64,000 nt of DNA from Streptomyces xanthophaeus (GTDB lineage: Bacteria > Actinomycetota > Actinomycetes > Streptomycetales > Streptomycetaceae), in assembly GCF_000725805.1 (NCBI RefSeq), contig NZ_JOFT01000019.1, positions 124,001-188,000 of the forward strand, in the 5' to 3' direction. The stretch's first letter is position 1. Every line of letters begins with the position of its first letter. Below, piece by piece: positions 8,487 to 16,662 of the stretch. The translations under genes and the position numbers were made by a program. The notes under the pieces were generated by a model that did no database searches, was not told where the DNA came from, and saw only the letters and a list, made by a program, of their open reading frames with translations.

Positions 8487-9155
8487 TCATGAGCTGCGCT
8501 GGTCGTGGGTGTCCTGGCGGAGCTGGTCGGTGTGCCGGGTGAGGGCGTCGATGTGTCCGGCGAGTTCGGCGTCCTGGGGTCGTAGATGGGCCCGGGTGCC
8601 GATCAAGGGGCGGACGAGGCGTGCGGCGTCGTCGTCGGCGAGGGCCAGGTTCAGGTCGTCCACAGCGCCTTCGGCACTGGCTGCGAGACCGGTCAGCGCG
8701 GTGACCTGGCCGGCGAGCCGGCGCAGGTCGGCCGCGTTCTCGCGGGCCCAGGCGGTCACGGTGCGGTCGGCGGCGCGCGTGTCGCGGGTGGCTTGGACGC
8801 GCTGCTCACCGGTGCTTCCGGCGGTGCCGGGGCGCAGCCGCAGGTAGCGGCGTTCGGCTGCCTGGCGGCTGGCGACCCCAAGAGGCCCAGCGAGGTCGGC
8901 CCAGCTCGCGCCATGCCCGCGGGCGGTTTCGATCAGGCTGCTCTCCCAGCCGGCGAGCTGCTCGCGGACCTCGCGCAGCATCAGGAGCGCGGCCAGCGCC
9001 GGGTCCGGGCCGGTGTCCGGCAAGGGCTCTGCCGGGGCCGTCAGTGGTGCGGTGGGGAGCCGCTGCGCGTCCTTGACGGCCTGGTCGATGGTCTCCAGTG
9101 CTGCTGCTGCGGCGAGGAAAGGCACCTGCGCGTGCGGGGTATCGGCTTCCTTCAT
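8487..9155 (-). CDS. rheA: RheA-like repressor of hsp18
   Basis: A 222-residue cytoplasmic protein. A helix-turn-helix-like segment lies at about residues 75-105 (GASWADLAGPLGVASRQAAE). The flanking regions are helical. It diverges from hsp18, and the region between contains two copies of the inverted repeat TGTCATC-5N-GATGAC, which from memory is the operator bound by RheA of Streptomyces albus. RheA is known as a thermosensor that represses hsp18 and itself at normal temperature and loses DNA binding on heating. The ATG at 9155 has GGAG seven bases upstream; a GTG one codon earlier is possible. The assignment rests on context and operator as well as the helix-turn-helix. Confidence 0.8.
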   Translation of the reverse strand: MKEADTPHAQVPFLAAAAALETIDQAVKDAQRLPTAPLTAPAEPLPDTGPDPALAALLMLREVREQLAGWESSLIETARGHGASWADLAGPLGVASRQAAERRYLRLRPGTAGSTGEQRVQATRDTRAADRTVTAWARENAADLRRLAGQVTALTGLAASAEGAVDDLNLALADDDAARLVRPLIGTRAHLRPQDAELAGHIDALTRHTDQLRQDTHDQRSS

Positions 9156-9171
9156 CACGTTCTCCAGCGCT

Positions 9172-9216
9172 TGTCATCCTCCAGATGACGTCTTGCTTGT
9201 CATCGTTTCGATGACA
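9172..9216. promoter_or_regulatory. Tandem RheA-type operators between rheA and hsp18
   Basis: Two inverted repeats occur here. The one at 9198-9216 is a perfect TGTCATC-GTTTC-GATGACA. The one at 9172-9190 is TGTCATC-CTCCA-GATGACG, with one arm base off. Their centres are 26 bases apart, about two and a half helix turns. A plausible hsp18 promoter (TTGCTT at 9193, TGTTAC at 9217, 18-base spacer) has the perfect repeat inside its spacer, as expected for a repressor site. Confidence 0.85.
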
Positions 9217-9283
9217 TGTTACAACGGGAGCACGTTGAAGCGCATTGGCAGTTTCTGCCTGAACCAACTGGAGGTGTTTCGCG

Positions 9284-9718
9284 ATGTTGATGCGCACTGA
9301 CCCGTTCCGCGAGATGGACCGGATCGTTCAGCAGCTGTCGGGGACCTCGGGCACGTGGTCCAAGCCGTCCGTGATGCCGATGGACGCATACCGGCAGGGC
9401 GACGTCTACGTGATCGCCTTCGACCTTCCCGGTGTGAGCACCGAGGCGATCGACATCGACGTCGAACGGAACATGCTGACCGTGAAGGCCGAGCGCCGGC
9501 CCACGGGGAAGTCCGACGGTGTGCAGATGGAGCTGTCCGAGCGGCCCCTCGGGGTCTTCTCCCGCCAGGTCATGCTGGCCGACACCCTCGACACCGAGCA
9601 CATCGAAGCGGACTACGACGCGGGTGTCCTGACCCTGCGGATCCCGATCGCCGAGCGTGCCAAGCCCCGCAAGATCAGCATCGGCGGCGAGCCCGGCCGT
9701 AGGCAGATCTCCGGCTAG
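9284..9718 (+). CDS. hsp18: Small heat-shock protein Hsp18 (HSP20 family)
   Basis: A 144-residue alpha-crystallin-type chaperone that holds unfolding proteins until ATP-dependent chaperones act. The alpha-crystallin domain covers about residues 35-130, with the start AYRQGDVYVIAFDLPGV and the closing A-x-x-x-n-G-V-L-T-L motif (DYDAGVLTLRIPIAE). The IPI-type C-terminal anchor is present. The ATG at 9284 follows GGAGG. It diverges from rheA over two operators and is followed by a hairpin, so it is heat-induced by relief of RheA repression. Length is normal for Hsp18. Confidence 0.95.
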   Translation: MLMRTDPFREMDRIVQQLSGTSGTWSKPSVMPMDAYRQGDVYVIAFDLPGVSTEAIDIDVERNMLTVKAERRPTGKSDGVQMELSERPLGVFSRQVMLADTLDTEHIEADYDAGVLTLRIPIAERAKPRKISIGGEPGRRQISG

Positions 9719-9734
9719 AGCGGCCCGCACAGCG

Positions 9735-9780
9735 GCGGAGGACGGGGAAACCGATCCCCCTCCGGCCCCCCGTCCTCCGC
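9735..9780 (+). terminator. Hairpin terminator after hsp18
   Basis: A perfect 13-base stem (9735-9747 pairing with 9768-9780, arm GCGGAGGACGGGG) with a 20-base loop starts 17 bases after the hsp18 stop. There is no strong T-run. It would end most hsp18 transcripts, though read-through into the DUF2267 genes is possible. Confidence 0.65.
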
Positions 9781-9816
9781 GGCCTTCCCCCTTCACCCCT
9801 GTCCGGAGGTGACGTG

Positions 9817-10212
9817 ATGCCGATACGCAGGGAAGCGTTCCTGACCCACGTCCAGGAGCGCGGCGAGTACGAGAGCGTGGAAGAGGCAGATCGTGCAGCC
9901 CGGGTCGTTCTGGCCCTGCTGGGAGCCCACCTGGTCGGCGCAGTGCGGGCCGAGCTCGCCGCCCGGCTCCCCGAGACGTACGCCCTGATCCTGCTCAATC
10001 CCCTCCAGGCCGCCGAACCACTCACACCCGAACGATTCGTCCGGGCGACCGCAGCCTGGATCGAAGGCGCTACCGAGAGCACCTCCCTGTGGGACATCGG
10101 CGCGGTGCTGTCCACCGTCGCCGCCACCGCGGGCGCTGCCCTCACCCGGGAGCTCCTGCTCCAGCTCCCACCCGGCTACGACGTCCTCTTCGGTCACCCC
10201 CAACCCACCTGA
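9817..10212 (+). CDS. DUF2267 protein, first of a tandem pair
   Basis: A 131-residue protein of the DUF2267 family, known mainly next to small heat-shock or stress genes in actinobacteria and without a defined function. Family features are an N-terminal helix with HVQERGEYESVEEADRAA, a middle LARLP-like segment (AELAARLPETYALIL) and the C-terminal LLLQLPPGYDVLFG. The ATG at 9817 is preferred over the GTG at 9814 because GGAGG lies seven bases before it. The next gene is a paralogue with the same direction and plan. Confidence 0.8.
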   Translation: MPIRREAFLTHVQERGEYESVEEADRAARVVLALLGAHLVGAVRAELAARLPETYALILLNPLQAAEPLTPERFVRATAAWIEGATESTSLWDIGAVLSTVAATAGAALTRELLLQLPPGYDVLFGHPQPT

Positions 10213-10268
10213 CACCGGGACTGGAACCTCCCGACCCTCCCTCCCCGAGAAAGGCCGGCTCACCCGCC

Positions 10269-10715
10269 ATGTACGAGCAGACCCGACCGCAGCGGTTCCC
10301 CGCGGCCATGACCTACGACCAGATGCTGGAGCGCGTCCGCTACGAAGGCGCCTACCCCACCCGGGAACGCGCCGAGCTGGCTGTCCGCTCCGTCCTGGGC
10401 GCCCTCGGCCGGCAGCTGACCGGCGACGAACGCGTCGACCTCGCCCGCCGCCTGCCCGTCGAAGCAGCGCGCGCCCTGACCGCGACGGTCCCCGACACCG
10501 AACAGCTCACGGGTTGGGGATTCGTCAAGGACCTGGCCGCCCGTACGGGCGCCACACCGGCCACCACCCGCTGGGACACCGGCGCCGTCCTCGCCCCCGT
10601 GTCCGCCCTCGCCGGGCCCGACCTCCTCGCCCGCATCCTCCGGCAACTCCCCGACGGCTACGCCCTCCTCTTCGGTCAGGCACAACTCCACCGGCCCCGG
10701 GCCACGGCCGCCTGA
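10269..10715 (+). CDS. DUF2267 protein, second of a tandem pair
   Basis: A 148-residue paralogue of the preceding gene. It matches it in ERVRYEGAYPTRERAELAV, RVDLARRLPVEAARAL and ILRQLPDGYALLFG. The start is the ATG at 10269, with GAGAAAGG about 14 bases upstream. The 56-base gap suggests co-transcription with the first copy. The duplication after hsp18 suggests a heat or envelope stress role; no catalytic residues are evident. Confidence 0.78.
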   Translation: MYEQTRPQRFPAAMTYDQMLERVRYEGAYPTRERAELAVRSVLGALGRQLTGDERVDLARRLPVEAARALTATVPDTEQLTGWGFVKDLAARTGATPATTRWDTGAVLAPVSALAGPDLLARILRQLPDGYALLFGQAQLHRPRATAA

Positions 10716-10888
10716 TCTCGGGAGCATGCCTCCCGAAGGAGGAGCCCCTCGAAGCCGACGGGCCGGCCGCCCTTGGTCCGGGGACGGGTTCCGGGCCCTG
10801 GACCGGTTGTTGGGGACATGGTGAATCCCGCTAGGGTGCCTTGATCACCGCCCCAGGTGAGCGAACCGACTTCTTCAAGGGGACCATC

Positions 10889-11494
10889 GTGGCCACTCCA
10901 CCACCGCAGCAGGGCTCGGTCCCGCAGCACCAGCACAACCCGTACGCCCAGCAACCCGGCCAGGGAAACCCGTACGCCCAGCAGCCCCCGCAGCCGGCGG
11001 GGCACGGCAACCCGTACGCGCAGCAGCAGCCCGGCGTCGCCGCCCCGCAGCCCGCCGGTCACGGGAACCCGTTCGCCGCGGGACTGCCCCAGCAGGGCGG
11101 CCCCGGCTGCCGGCTGTGCGGGGCGCAGCCGGCGGCGCAGGCGACCGTCCGGGGCCACCAGGGCATGGTCCTGATGATGCGCTCGCTGAGCGTGCAGGGG
11201 CCGTTCTGCCGTGACTGCGGGACGGCGACCGTCCGGGACATGTCCGCGAAGACGCTCTGGCAGGGCTGGTGGGCGCCGATGTCCCTGCTGCTCACCCCGA
11301 TCACGGTGTTGCGAAACCTCGGTCCGAGGTCGACGTTCGCCGGGCTCGCGGCCCCGCAGGGCGGCTTCCGCCCTCCGCTCGACCCGGGCAAGCAGTTGCG
11401 GCGACGTCCGGAGGCGCTGGTGGTCTCGGTGCCGATGGCACTGTCCCTGCTCTTCTACGCGACGTTCATCGTCATCGCGGTGGCCACCGGCTGA
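10889..11494 (+). CDS. Membrane-anchored zinc-ribbon protein with NPYAQQ repeats
   Basis: The GTG at 10889 follows AAGGGGA. The 201-residue product begins with about 70 Pro/Gln/Gly-rich residues containing repeated NPYAQQ units. A small zinc-ribbon-like section with two Cys pairs (GCRLCG and FCRDCG) follows, and one membrane helix lies near the C-terminus (after RRPEALVVSVP). The low-complexity head and C-terminal anchor suggest that the N-terminal part faces the cytoplasm and binds other proteins. Similar zinc-ribbon proteins are widespread in Streptomyces without assigned function. Confidence 0.7.
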   Translation: MATPPPQQGSVPQHQHNPYAQQPGQGNPYAQQPPQPAGHGNPYAQQQPGVAAPQPAGHGNPFAAGLPQQGGPGCRLCGAQPAAQATVRGHQGMVLMMRSLSVQGPFCRDCGTATVRDMSAKTLWQGWWAPMSLLLTPITVLRNLGPRSTFAGLAAPQGGFRPPLDPGKQLRRRPEALVVSVPMALSLLFYATFIVIAVATG

Positions 11495-11662
11495 CCGGGG
11501 TCCGACCGACGTGACCGTGCCCCCGCGGGCCATGTGCCGACGGGGGCACGGATGCTGGCCGAAACGTACCCAGTGCTGGAGGCGAAGTCCGGAGACTCTC
11601 CCCAACCGGGCCTACGCATGGTCAACTTGAGGGTCGGCCGTGCAATGAGGGGGATGCTGCGC

Positions 11663-12562
11663 ATGTCGGAAGTCCTGGCGACCACATCCGTTCCCAGTGA
11701 GAGCAGGGGCCGTCTGCGGCGCGGGGGGCCCGTGTGGGCGGTTGCCGTTGCCGCCGTCCTCCTCGCGGGTGCGGTCTCGTGCGGCGGGGGCGGCGACAAC
11801 GCAGGCGGGCAGGCGCCGGCGGACAAGGGAGGGCCGACGGCATCCGGTCAGGCTCCGTCGGCGAAGGCGGAGCAGCAGAGCCTGGAGATGAAGGGCCTGG
11901 TCGCGTTGGTGTCCGGAAACCTCACCGAGCTCGTGGTCTTTGACGAGACGACCGGCAGGACAAAGGCGGGAGCCTTCCTGCCCCAGCACGCCGTGCCGAG
12001 CGCGTGGAGGAGGCAGGCGTTCTCGGCGGACTGGCACTCCGTCGTGTGGACGACGAAGGCGGGCGGCCTGTTCTTCGGGGAGTACACGAGCGGCGCGGGG
12101 CCGAACGGGAACTACGGGGACACGCCGGTGAGTATCGGCGGCAAGCCCACGTACTCGGGCGGCAAGCCCGGCTACACACAACCCCGCTTCGGCCCGGACG
12201 GGAAGCGGGTGTACTTTCTCGCCAACAACGACAAGGTGTACTCCGCCGACCCGAAGACCCCGGATGACCTGAAGGAAGAGGCGACCCTCGAAACAGGCAC
12301 GTTCTCCCGGGACAGCGAGTTGAACTGGGACATCGCCGCCTCCGGCCAGGTCGAGAAGCGACAGACGGTGTCCCCCGGGCAGAAGAACGAGGCGACTGCC
12401 CCGGATGGCAAGAGGAGCGTCATCAAGAACGGGTCGGGCTGGTTCCTCAAGGAAGCGGGCAGCACCGCCGAACCGAAGTTCCTCTTCGAGCACCTCCTTG
12501 ACCACGATGAGAAGCCGTTGGCGAACAAGCGCATGACCGTTGACCTCCTCGGCTGGTACTGA
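11663..12562 (+). CDS. Secreted lipoprotein of unknown function
   Basis: A 299-residue lipoprotein precursor. A basic N-terminus is followed by a hydrophobic stretch and a lipobox ending AGAVSC at about residue 40, then a Gly/Ala-rich linker. The mature part is strand-rich with repeated motifs (QPRFGPDGKRVYFLANNDK, KRSVIKNGSGWFLK) like beta-propeller or TolB-type blades. The ATG at 11663 has GAGGGGG nine bases upstream; the ATG at 11654 is too close to it. It is exported and tethered to the outer face of the membrane. No enzyme motif is seen. Confidence 0.72.
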   Translation: MSEVLATTSVPSESRGRLRRGGPVWAVAVAAVLLAGAVSCGGGGDNAGGQAPADKGGPTASGQAPSAKAEQQSLEMKGLVALVSGNLTELVVFDETTGRTKAGAFLPQHAVPSAWRRQAFSADWHSVVWTTKAGGLFFGEYTSGAGPNGNYGDTPVSIGGKPTYSGGKPGYTQPRFGPDGKRVYFLANNDKVYSADPKTPDDLKEEATLETGTFSRDSELNWDIAASGQVEKRQTVSPGQKNEATAPDGKRSVIKNGSGWFLKEAGSTAEPKFLFEHLLDHDEKPLANKRMTVDLLGWY

Positions 12563-12651
12563 CCTGCCGGTCCCGGGGCGAATGGCGTGGCCCGGCCGGG
12601 GGCAGGGGCATCCACGAGGCCAGGGCCGGTCTGTGTGAAGAGGAGCCGAAA

Positions 12652-13026
12652 GTGATTCGAAAATTGCAGGCGATCGCGCTGGACTGCGCCGATCCGGTAC
12701 AGCTCGCGGAGTTCTACGCAGCCCTGCTCGGCGGCCGGGTGGTCGCCGAGCCGAAGGATCCCGACTGGGTCGAAGTACACGGGTTCGACGGAACGCCGCT
12801 GGCCTGCCAGCGGGTGGACGGCTACCGGCCCCCCGAATGGCCGGGCCAGCAGCACCCGCAGCAGCTCCACCTCGACTTCGACGTGGACGACCTCGACACG
12901 GAGGAGAAGCGGGTGCTCGCCCTCGGAGGGACCGTCCTGGAGCGGACGGACCAGCTCCGCCCCGAGGCCAACTGGCGGGTCTGCGCCGATCCGGCCGGGC
13001 ACCCGTTCTGCCTCTGCCTCCACTGA
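12652..13026 (+). CDS. VOC/glyoxalase-like domain protein
   Basis: A 124-residue protein with a single vicinal-oxygen-chelate-like domain: KLQAIALDCADPVQLAEFYA at the N-terminus, HLDFDVDDLDTEEKRVLALG in the middle, and RVCADPAGHPFCLC at the C-terminus. Such small proteins either act as dimers binding a metal and an antibiotic or metabolite, or are enzymes of unknown substrate. The start is GTG 12652 with GAGGAG upstream. It is a stand-alone gene. Confidence 0.85.
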   Translation: MIRKLQAIALDCADPVQLAEFYAALLGGRVVAEPKDPDWVEVHGFDGTPLACQRVDGYRPPEWPGQQHPQQLHLDFDVDDLDTEEKRVLALGGTVLERTDQLRPEANWRVCADPAGHPFCLCLH

Positions 13027-13290
13027 GCCGCCACGCACCCTCGGCACGAGTGCGGCAGTCCCTGCCCGAGGCGTGCCCACCCCGCGGGCGACTGTCACCG
13101 TACGTCCACAGCCTCCGGCGTGAGGACATCGGCAGGGTCTGCGAACAGGTGCGCCGACCGCGGGCGCACAGCCCTGGTGCCCTACTGCAGTTCGGCACCC
13201 CCTGCCTCGGCCCGTCCGGGGCCGGACACCTACGCTCGGTGCCCGGGGCGGCCGCGGGCCGCACCGGGCAGGCTACGAGGGGGATGCGCG

Positions 13291-14517
13291 ATGCGTGTGG
13301 GGTGGGTCCGGCTGTGGCAGTGGGCGGCGTGCGGAGGGATCGGACTGAGTCTGTACGCGGGCTGGTTGACGTTCGACGACATCCGGGACCGCGCATCCAG
13401 CGAACGCGACATCAGCGCGGCCTGCGACGGGCTGGTGTCCGGGGCCGCGGTGATGGACCTGCAGGGCGGGATGCTCCGGGCAACTGGAAGCGACTACGAC
13501 AAGTCCCGGCTCGATGTGGGCCGGCTGCCCGGTTCCTGCACCGTCTACAAGGTGCCTGGTCCCGACAAGAGCACGAGCCTGTTCACGTTGACGGTCAGGG
13601 TGAGCAGCCCCTCCAGGCCGATGCAATGGATCGGTGACGACAACGATCTCGAGCCGTTCCGCGACAGTCTGGGCGGCCAGGAATCCGATGTCACGGCGAT
13701 CGCCGACCGCCCCGAACCGTGGCCGATCGGAGACGGCACTCTGGGCCGGTACGGAAACTGGTACGCCAGCGTCCGAGCCGAGTGCGGCCCCGGCAGCCGC
13801 GCGACGGCTCCGAAGCTGCTGAACGTCACGGCCCGCGCGGACTACGACGACGTCTCCGCCGCGGACCGTGCCCGCCTCGCCCGCATCGCCCGCTCGGCCG
13901 CCGGGGAGCTCATCGGCCGGATCGGTTGCCAGAGCGAGCTGCCCGCCCTGCCCGCCGAACCGTTGCCGTCCGTACCCTCTGACCTCCGGCCCGCGCAGGA
14001 GACGGACGGTTCGTGCAAGTGGTTCTCCCGGCACGTCGAGGAGCAAGGGCAGGGCCGGCTGCCTGACCGTGCCCTCGCGACGCCTGTCCCGGACGCGTCC
14101 CCCATCGAACTCTGCCTCCTTGCGGTCAGCCCCGAACAGGTGGGCCGTATCGCCCAGGGCCTGCCCGACGACGCAGGCGAGTCCGCACGCCGTGCGCGCA
14201 CGCACTCGCCGTGGTGGCTGCGTACCGCCTCCTACTTCGGCGCAGAGGCGCACACGGTGGGGTTCGAAGCCCGGGTCGGCGAGGACAAGATCATCGCTGT
14301 GGGAACGGCCGGGCACGGAGGCGGCGCGTGGTGGGCCTCCTCCGTCTGCGACGGCGAGCCCGCCCTGCACACCCTCAGCTCCAGCTACACCTATGACAAC
14401 GTGCTCAGCCCCCAGACGATGTCGGCCCTGTTCCACGCGTACGTCGACGACGTGACGAAGCGGCGCGGCTGCACCCAGGTGACGTACCCGGAGGCGAAGG
14501 ACTTCGGTACCCCCTGA
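13291..14517 (+). CDS. Membrane-anchored extracytoplasmic protein, unknown function
   Basis: A 408-residue protein with one N-terminal membrane segment (CGGIGLSLYAGWLTF) and no lipobox. The remainder looks extracytoplasmic and has two similar halves with Cys residues near residues 50-85 and 245-280, which may form disulfides. I do not recognise the family; orphan proteins of this plan are common in Streptomyces. The ATG at 13291 is chosen because GAGGGGG is just upstream and the hydrophobic segment begins 10 residues in. Frames further upstream lack coding character. Confidence 0.65.
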   Translation: MRVGWVRLWQWAACGGIGLSLYAGWLTFDDIRDRASSERDISAACDGLVSGAAVMDLQGGMLRATGSDYDKSRLDVGRLPGSCTVYKVPGPDKSTSLFTLTVRVSSPSRPMQWIGDDNDLEPFRDSLGGQESDVTAIADRPEPWPIGDGTLGRYGNWYASVRAECGPGSRATAPKLLNVTARADYDDVSAADRARLARIARSAAGELIGRIGCQSELPALPAEPLPSVPSDLRPAQETDGSCKWFSRHVEEQGQGRLPDRALATPVPDASPIELCLLAVSPEQVGRIAQGLPDDAGESARRARTHSPWWLRTASYFGAEAHTVGFEARVGEDKIIAVGTAGHGGGAWWASSVCDGEPALHTLSSSYTYDNVLSPQTMSALFHAYVDDVTKRRGCTQVTYPEAKDFGTP

Positions 14518-14716
14518 GCACCGCCCCCGACGGGCACCCCCGTGGTCGCCGTCGCCGCCGGCACACCTGCTCTTCGAGGCCCGCACCAGCAACAACTACG
14601 AAGCACACACCGACCCGGAGCGGGCACCCCGGCTTCCGAGGGGTGGGGTAAGCCCTACCCTCCGGTGGCCGGGTAGCAGGCTCCCCCCGGCATCGTGAAA
14701 CCGCGAGCGTAGTCCC

Positions 14717-15370
14717 ATGACTGAGACCGCCTCACGCCTCACTGTGCCGCAGGCGCCCACCGCGCCCGCGCCCGCTGCCCGCCGGTTCCGCCGCGAGCTG
14801 GGATACCTGCTGTCCGGACTGCCGCTCGGGCTGGCGGCCTTCACCTTCGCGGTGACCGGAGCCGCCGTAGGGGTGTCCACCCTCGTGGTCTGGGTCGGGC
14901 TCCCGATCCTGGCCGGAACACTGCGAGCGGCCCGGGCACTGGCCAACCTGGAACGACGACGTGTCACGGCAGTCACCGGCCGCCCGCTGCCGCCGTACCA
15001 CCTGCGGCCGTCCGGCTCGGGATGGGCGGGAACGCTGCACGCTGTACGCGATCCGCAGTCCTGGCGTGACCTCGTCCAGCTGGTCGTCGCCTTCCCGCTC
15101 CAGGTCACCACCTTCAGCGTGGCCCTGACATGGACCCTCGGCGGCATCGGTGAGCTGCTCTACGTCACCTGGTCGTGGTCCCTGCCCCGGGGGCAGGACA
15201 ACCAAGGCCTGACCGAGCTGATATTCGACACCTCCTCGCGGGCCGCCGACATCGGCTTCAACACCGCCATCGGGGTGTTCCTGCTGGCCACTGCAGTCCC
15301 GGTGGTCCGCGCGCTGGCCGCATTGCAGACCCGGCTCGCCACCTCCCTGCTGACCGCCCGGGCCGCGTAG
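14717..15370 (+). CDS. Membrane 'sensor'-domain protein without a kinase
   Basis: A 217-residue integral membrane protein with four hydrophobic segments in two pairs. It matches the putative sensor domain that normally forms the N-terminus of actinobacterial NarL-class histidine kinases (LGYLLSGLPLGLAAFTFAV, then TTLFSVALTW-like and YLVTW-like segments). Here the gene ends after the domain and is not followed by a kinase. It may act as a free membrane sensor or be a domain left by gene fission. A perfect terminator hairpin follows. Confidence 0.75.
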   Translation: MTETASRLTVPQAPTAPAPAARRFRRELGYLLSGLPLGLAAFTFAVTGAAVGVSTLVVWVGLPILAGTLRAARALANLERRRVTAVTGRPLPPYHLRPSGSGWAGTLHAVRDPQSWRDLVQLVVAFPLQVTTFSVALTWTLGGIGELLYVTWSWSLPRGQDNQGLTELIFDTSSRAADIGFNTAIGVFLLATAVPVVRALAALQTRLATSLLTARAA

Positions 15371-15472
15371 CCACGAGCCGGCACCCCCGGCTACTGACGC
15401 AATCACTCACCCAACGCAGGGCACCGCCCCGAAAGGAAGGCGCCGGTCGGCAGGCGCCGACCTGTACCACCA

Positions 15473-15512
15473 CGGCTGACCGTACCGGCGGCACCGCCGG
15501 TACGGTCAGCCG
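15473..15512. terminator. Perfect 19-bp hairpin between convergent genes
   Basis: Positions 15473-15491 pair perfectly with 15494-15512 (arm contains GCTGACCGTACCGGCGG). It lies between the stops of the sensor-domain gene (15370) and the desaturase gene (15537) and can serve both strands. Confidence 0.85.
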
Positions 15513-15536
15513 CGAGATCTGAACCCGTACGGGGAA

Positions 15537-16655
15537 TCAGGCCGCGACGAGCTCCTGCTCGCGGTCCGGCATTTTGACCTTGGGCTTCTTGTTCGGCAGC
15601 GAGAGCCGGAAGACCTTGTGCCACGCGGAGAACACCTGCTTGGGCAGCGGGCCGGTGACGTACTCCAGCTCGTACTTCTCGAACAGCGCGCGCACCTTCA
15701 CCGCGACCTCGGCGTACCGGTTGCTCGGCAGGTCAGGGAACAGGTGGTGCTCGATCTGGTGCGACAGGTTGCCGGTCATGAAGTGCATGGCCTTGCTGCC
15801 GCTGATGTTCGCCGAGCCCATCATCTGGCGCAGGTACCACTGGCCGCGCGTCTCGCCGTTGATCGACCGGCGCTCGAAGACCTGGACGCCCTCGGGGAAG
15901 TGCCCGCACATGATCACCGAGTGGGTCCAGATGTTGCGGACCAGGTTCGCGGTGAACGTGGCGGCGAGCGTGGGGAGGAACGACGGCCCCGACAGCAGCG
16001 GGTGGATCACGTAGTCCTTGAGCACCTGCTTGCGGATCTTGCGGCCCACGGCCTTGGCCCGCGCGCGGAACTCCGGGTTCTTGCGGCGGCGCTTGTGCAG
16101 GTTCTTGCCGAGCTCCAGGTCGTACGCTGCGATGCCGTACTCGAAGAAGCAGGCGTTGAGGAAGTTCCACAGCGGCTGTCCGAGGTGGAACGGGTGCCAC
16201 CTCTGGTCCTCGTCGACGCGCATGATGCCGTAGCCGAGGTCGTTGTCCTTGCCGATCACGTTGGTGTACGTGTGGTGCAGCTCGTTGTGCGAGTGCTTCC
16301 ACTGCTCGGACGGCGAGACGTGATCCCACTCCCAGGTGGTGGAGTGGATCTTCGGGTCCCGCATCCAGTCCCACTGGCCGTGCAGGATGTTGTGGCCGAT
16401 CTCCATGTTGTCCATGATCTTCGCCACGGACAGACCGGCGGTGCCGAGCAGCCACGCGGGCGGGAAGATCGAGAACAGCAGCACGCCCCTGCTGACCAGC
16501 TCGAGCTTGCGCTGCGCCGAGATGACCTTACGGATGTAGGCGGCGTCCTTCTCGCCGCGGCCGGCGATCACCTCGTCGCGGATCGCGTCCAGCTCGCGGC
16601 CGAGCTCCTCGATCTGCTCCGCGGTCAGGTGGGCGGTGGGGTCGATGGCGGTCAA
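15537..16655 (-). CDS. Membrane fatty-acid desaturase (DesA3-like)
   Basis: A 372-residue membrane di-iron desaturase that inserts a double bond in acyl chains. All three histidine boxes are present: HNILH at about residues 88-92, HSHNELHH at 121-128, and HQIEHH at 299-304. The closest family I know is the mycobacterial DesA3 / actinobacterial acyl-CoA delta-9 desaturase group, which takes electrons from a paired ferredoxin-type reductase. That reductase is encoded 7 bases upstream on the same strand, so the two are translationally linked. The start is ATG 16655. Confidence 0.93.
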   Translation of the reverse strand: MTAIDPTAHLTAEQIEELGRELDAIRDEVIAGRGEKDAAYIRKVISAQRKLELVSRGVLLFSIFPPAWLLGTAGLSVAKIMDNMEIGHNILHGQWDWMRDPKIHSTTWEWDHVSPSEQWKHSHNELHHTYTNVIGKDNDLGYGIMRVDEDQRWHPFHLGQPLWNFLNACFFEYGIAAYDLELGKNLHKRRRKNPEFRARAKAVGRKIRKQVLKDYVIHPLLSGPSFLPTLAATFTANLVRNIWTHSVIMCGHFPEGVQVFERRSINGETRGQWYLRQMMGSANISGSKAMHFMTGNLSHQIEHHLFPDLPSNRYAEVAVKVRALFEKYELEYVTGPLPKQVFSAWHKVFRLSLPNKKPKVKMPDREQELVAA

Positions 16656-16662
16656 GGTGCTC

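Noticed and set aside
9159..9283. HspR-type (HAIR) operator in the hsp18 promoter
   Set aside because: No CTTGAGT-7N-ACTCAAG pattern is present; the repeats match the RheA type instead.
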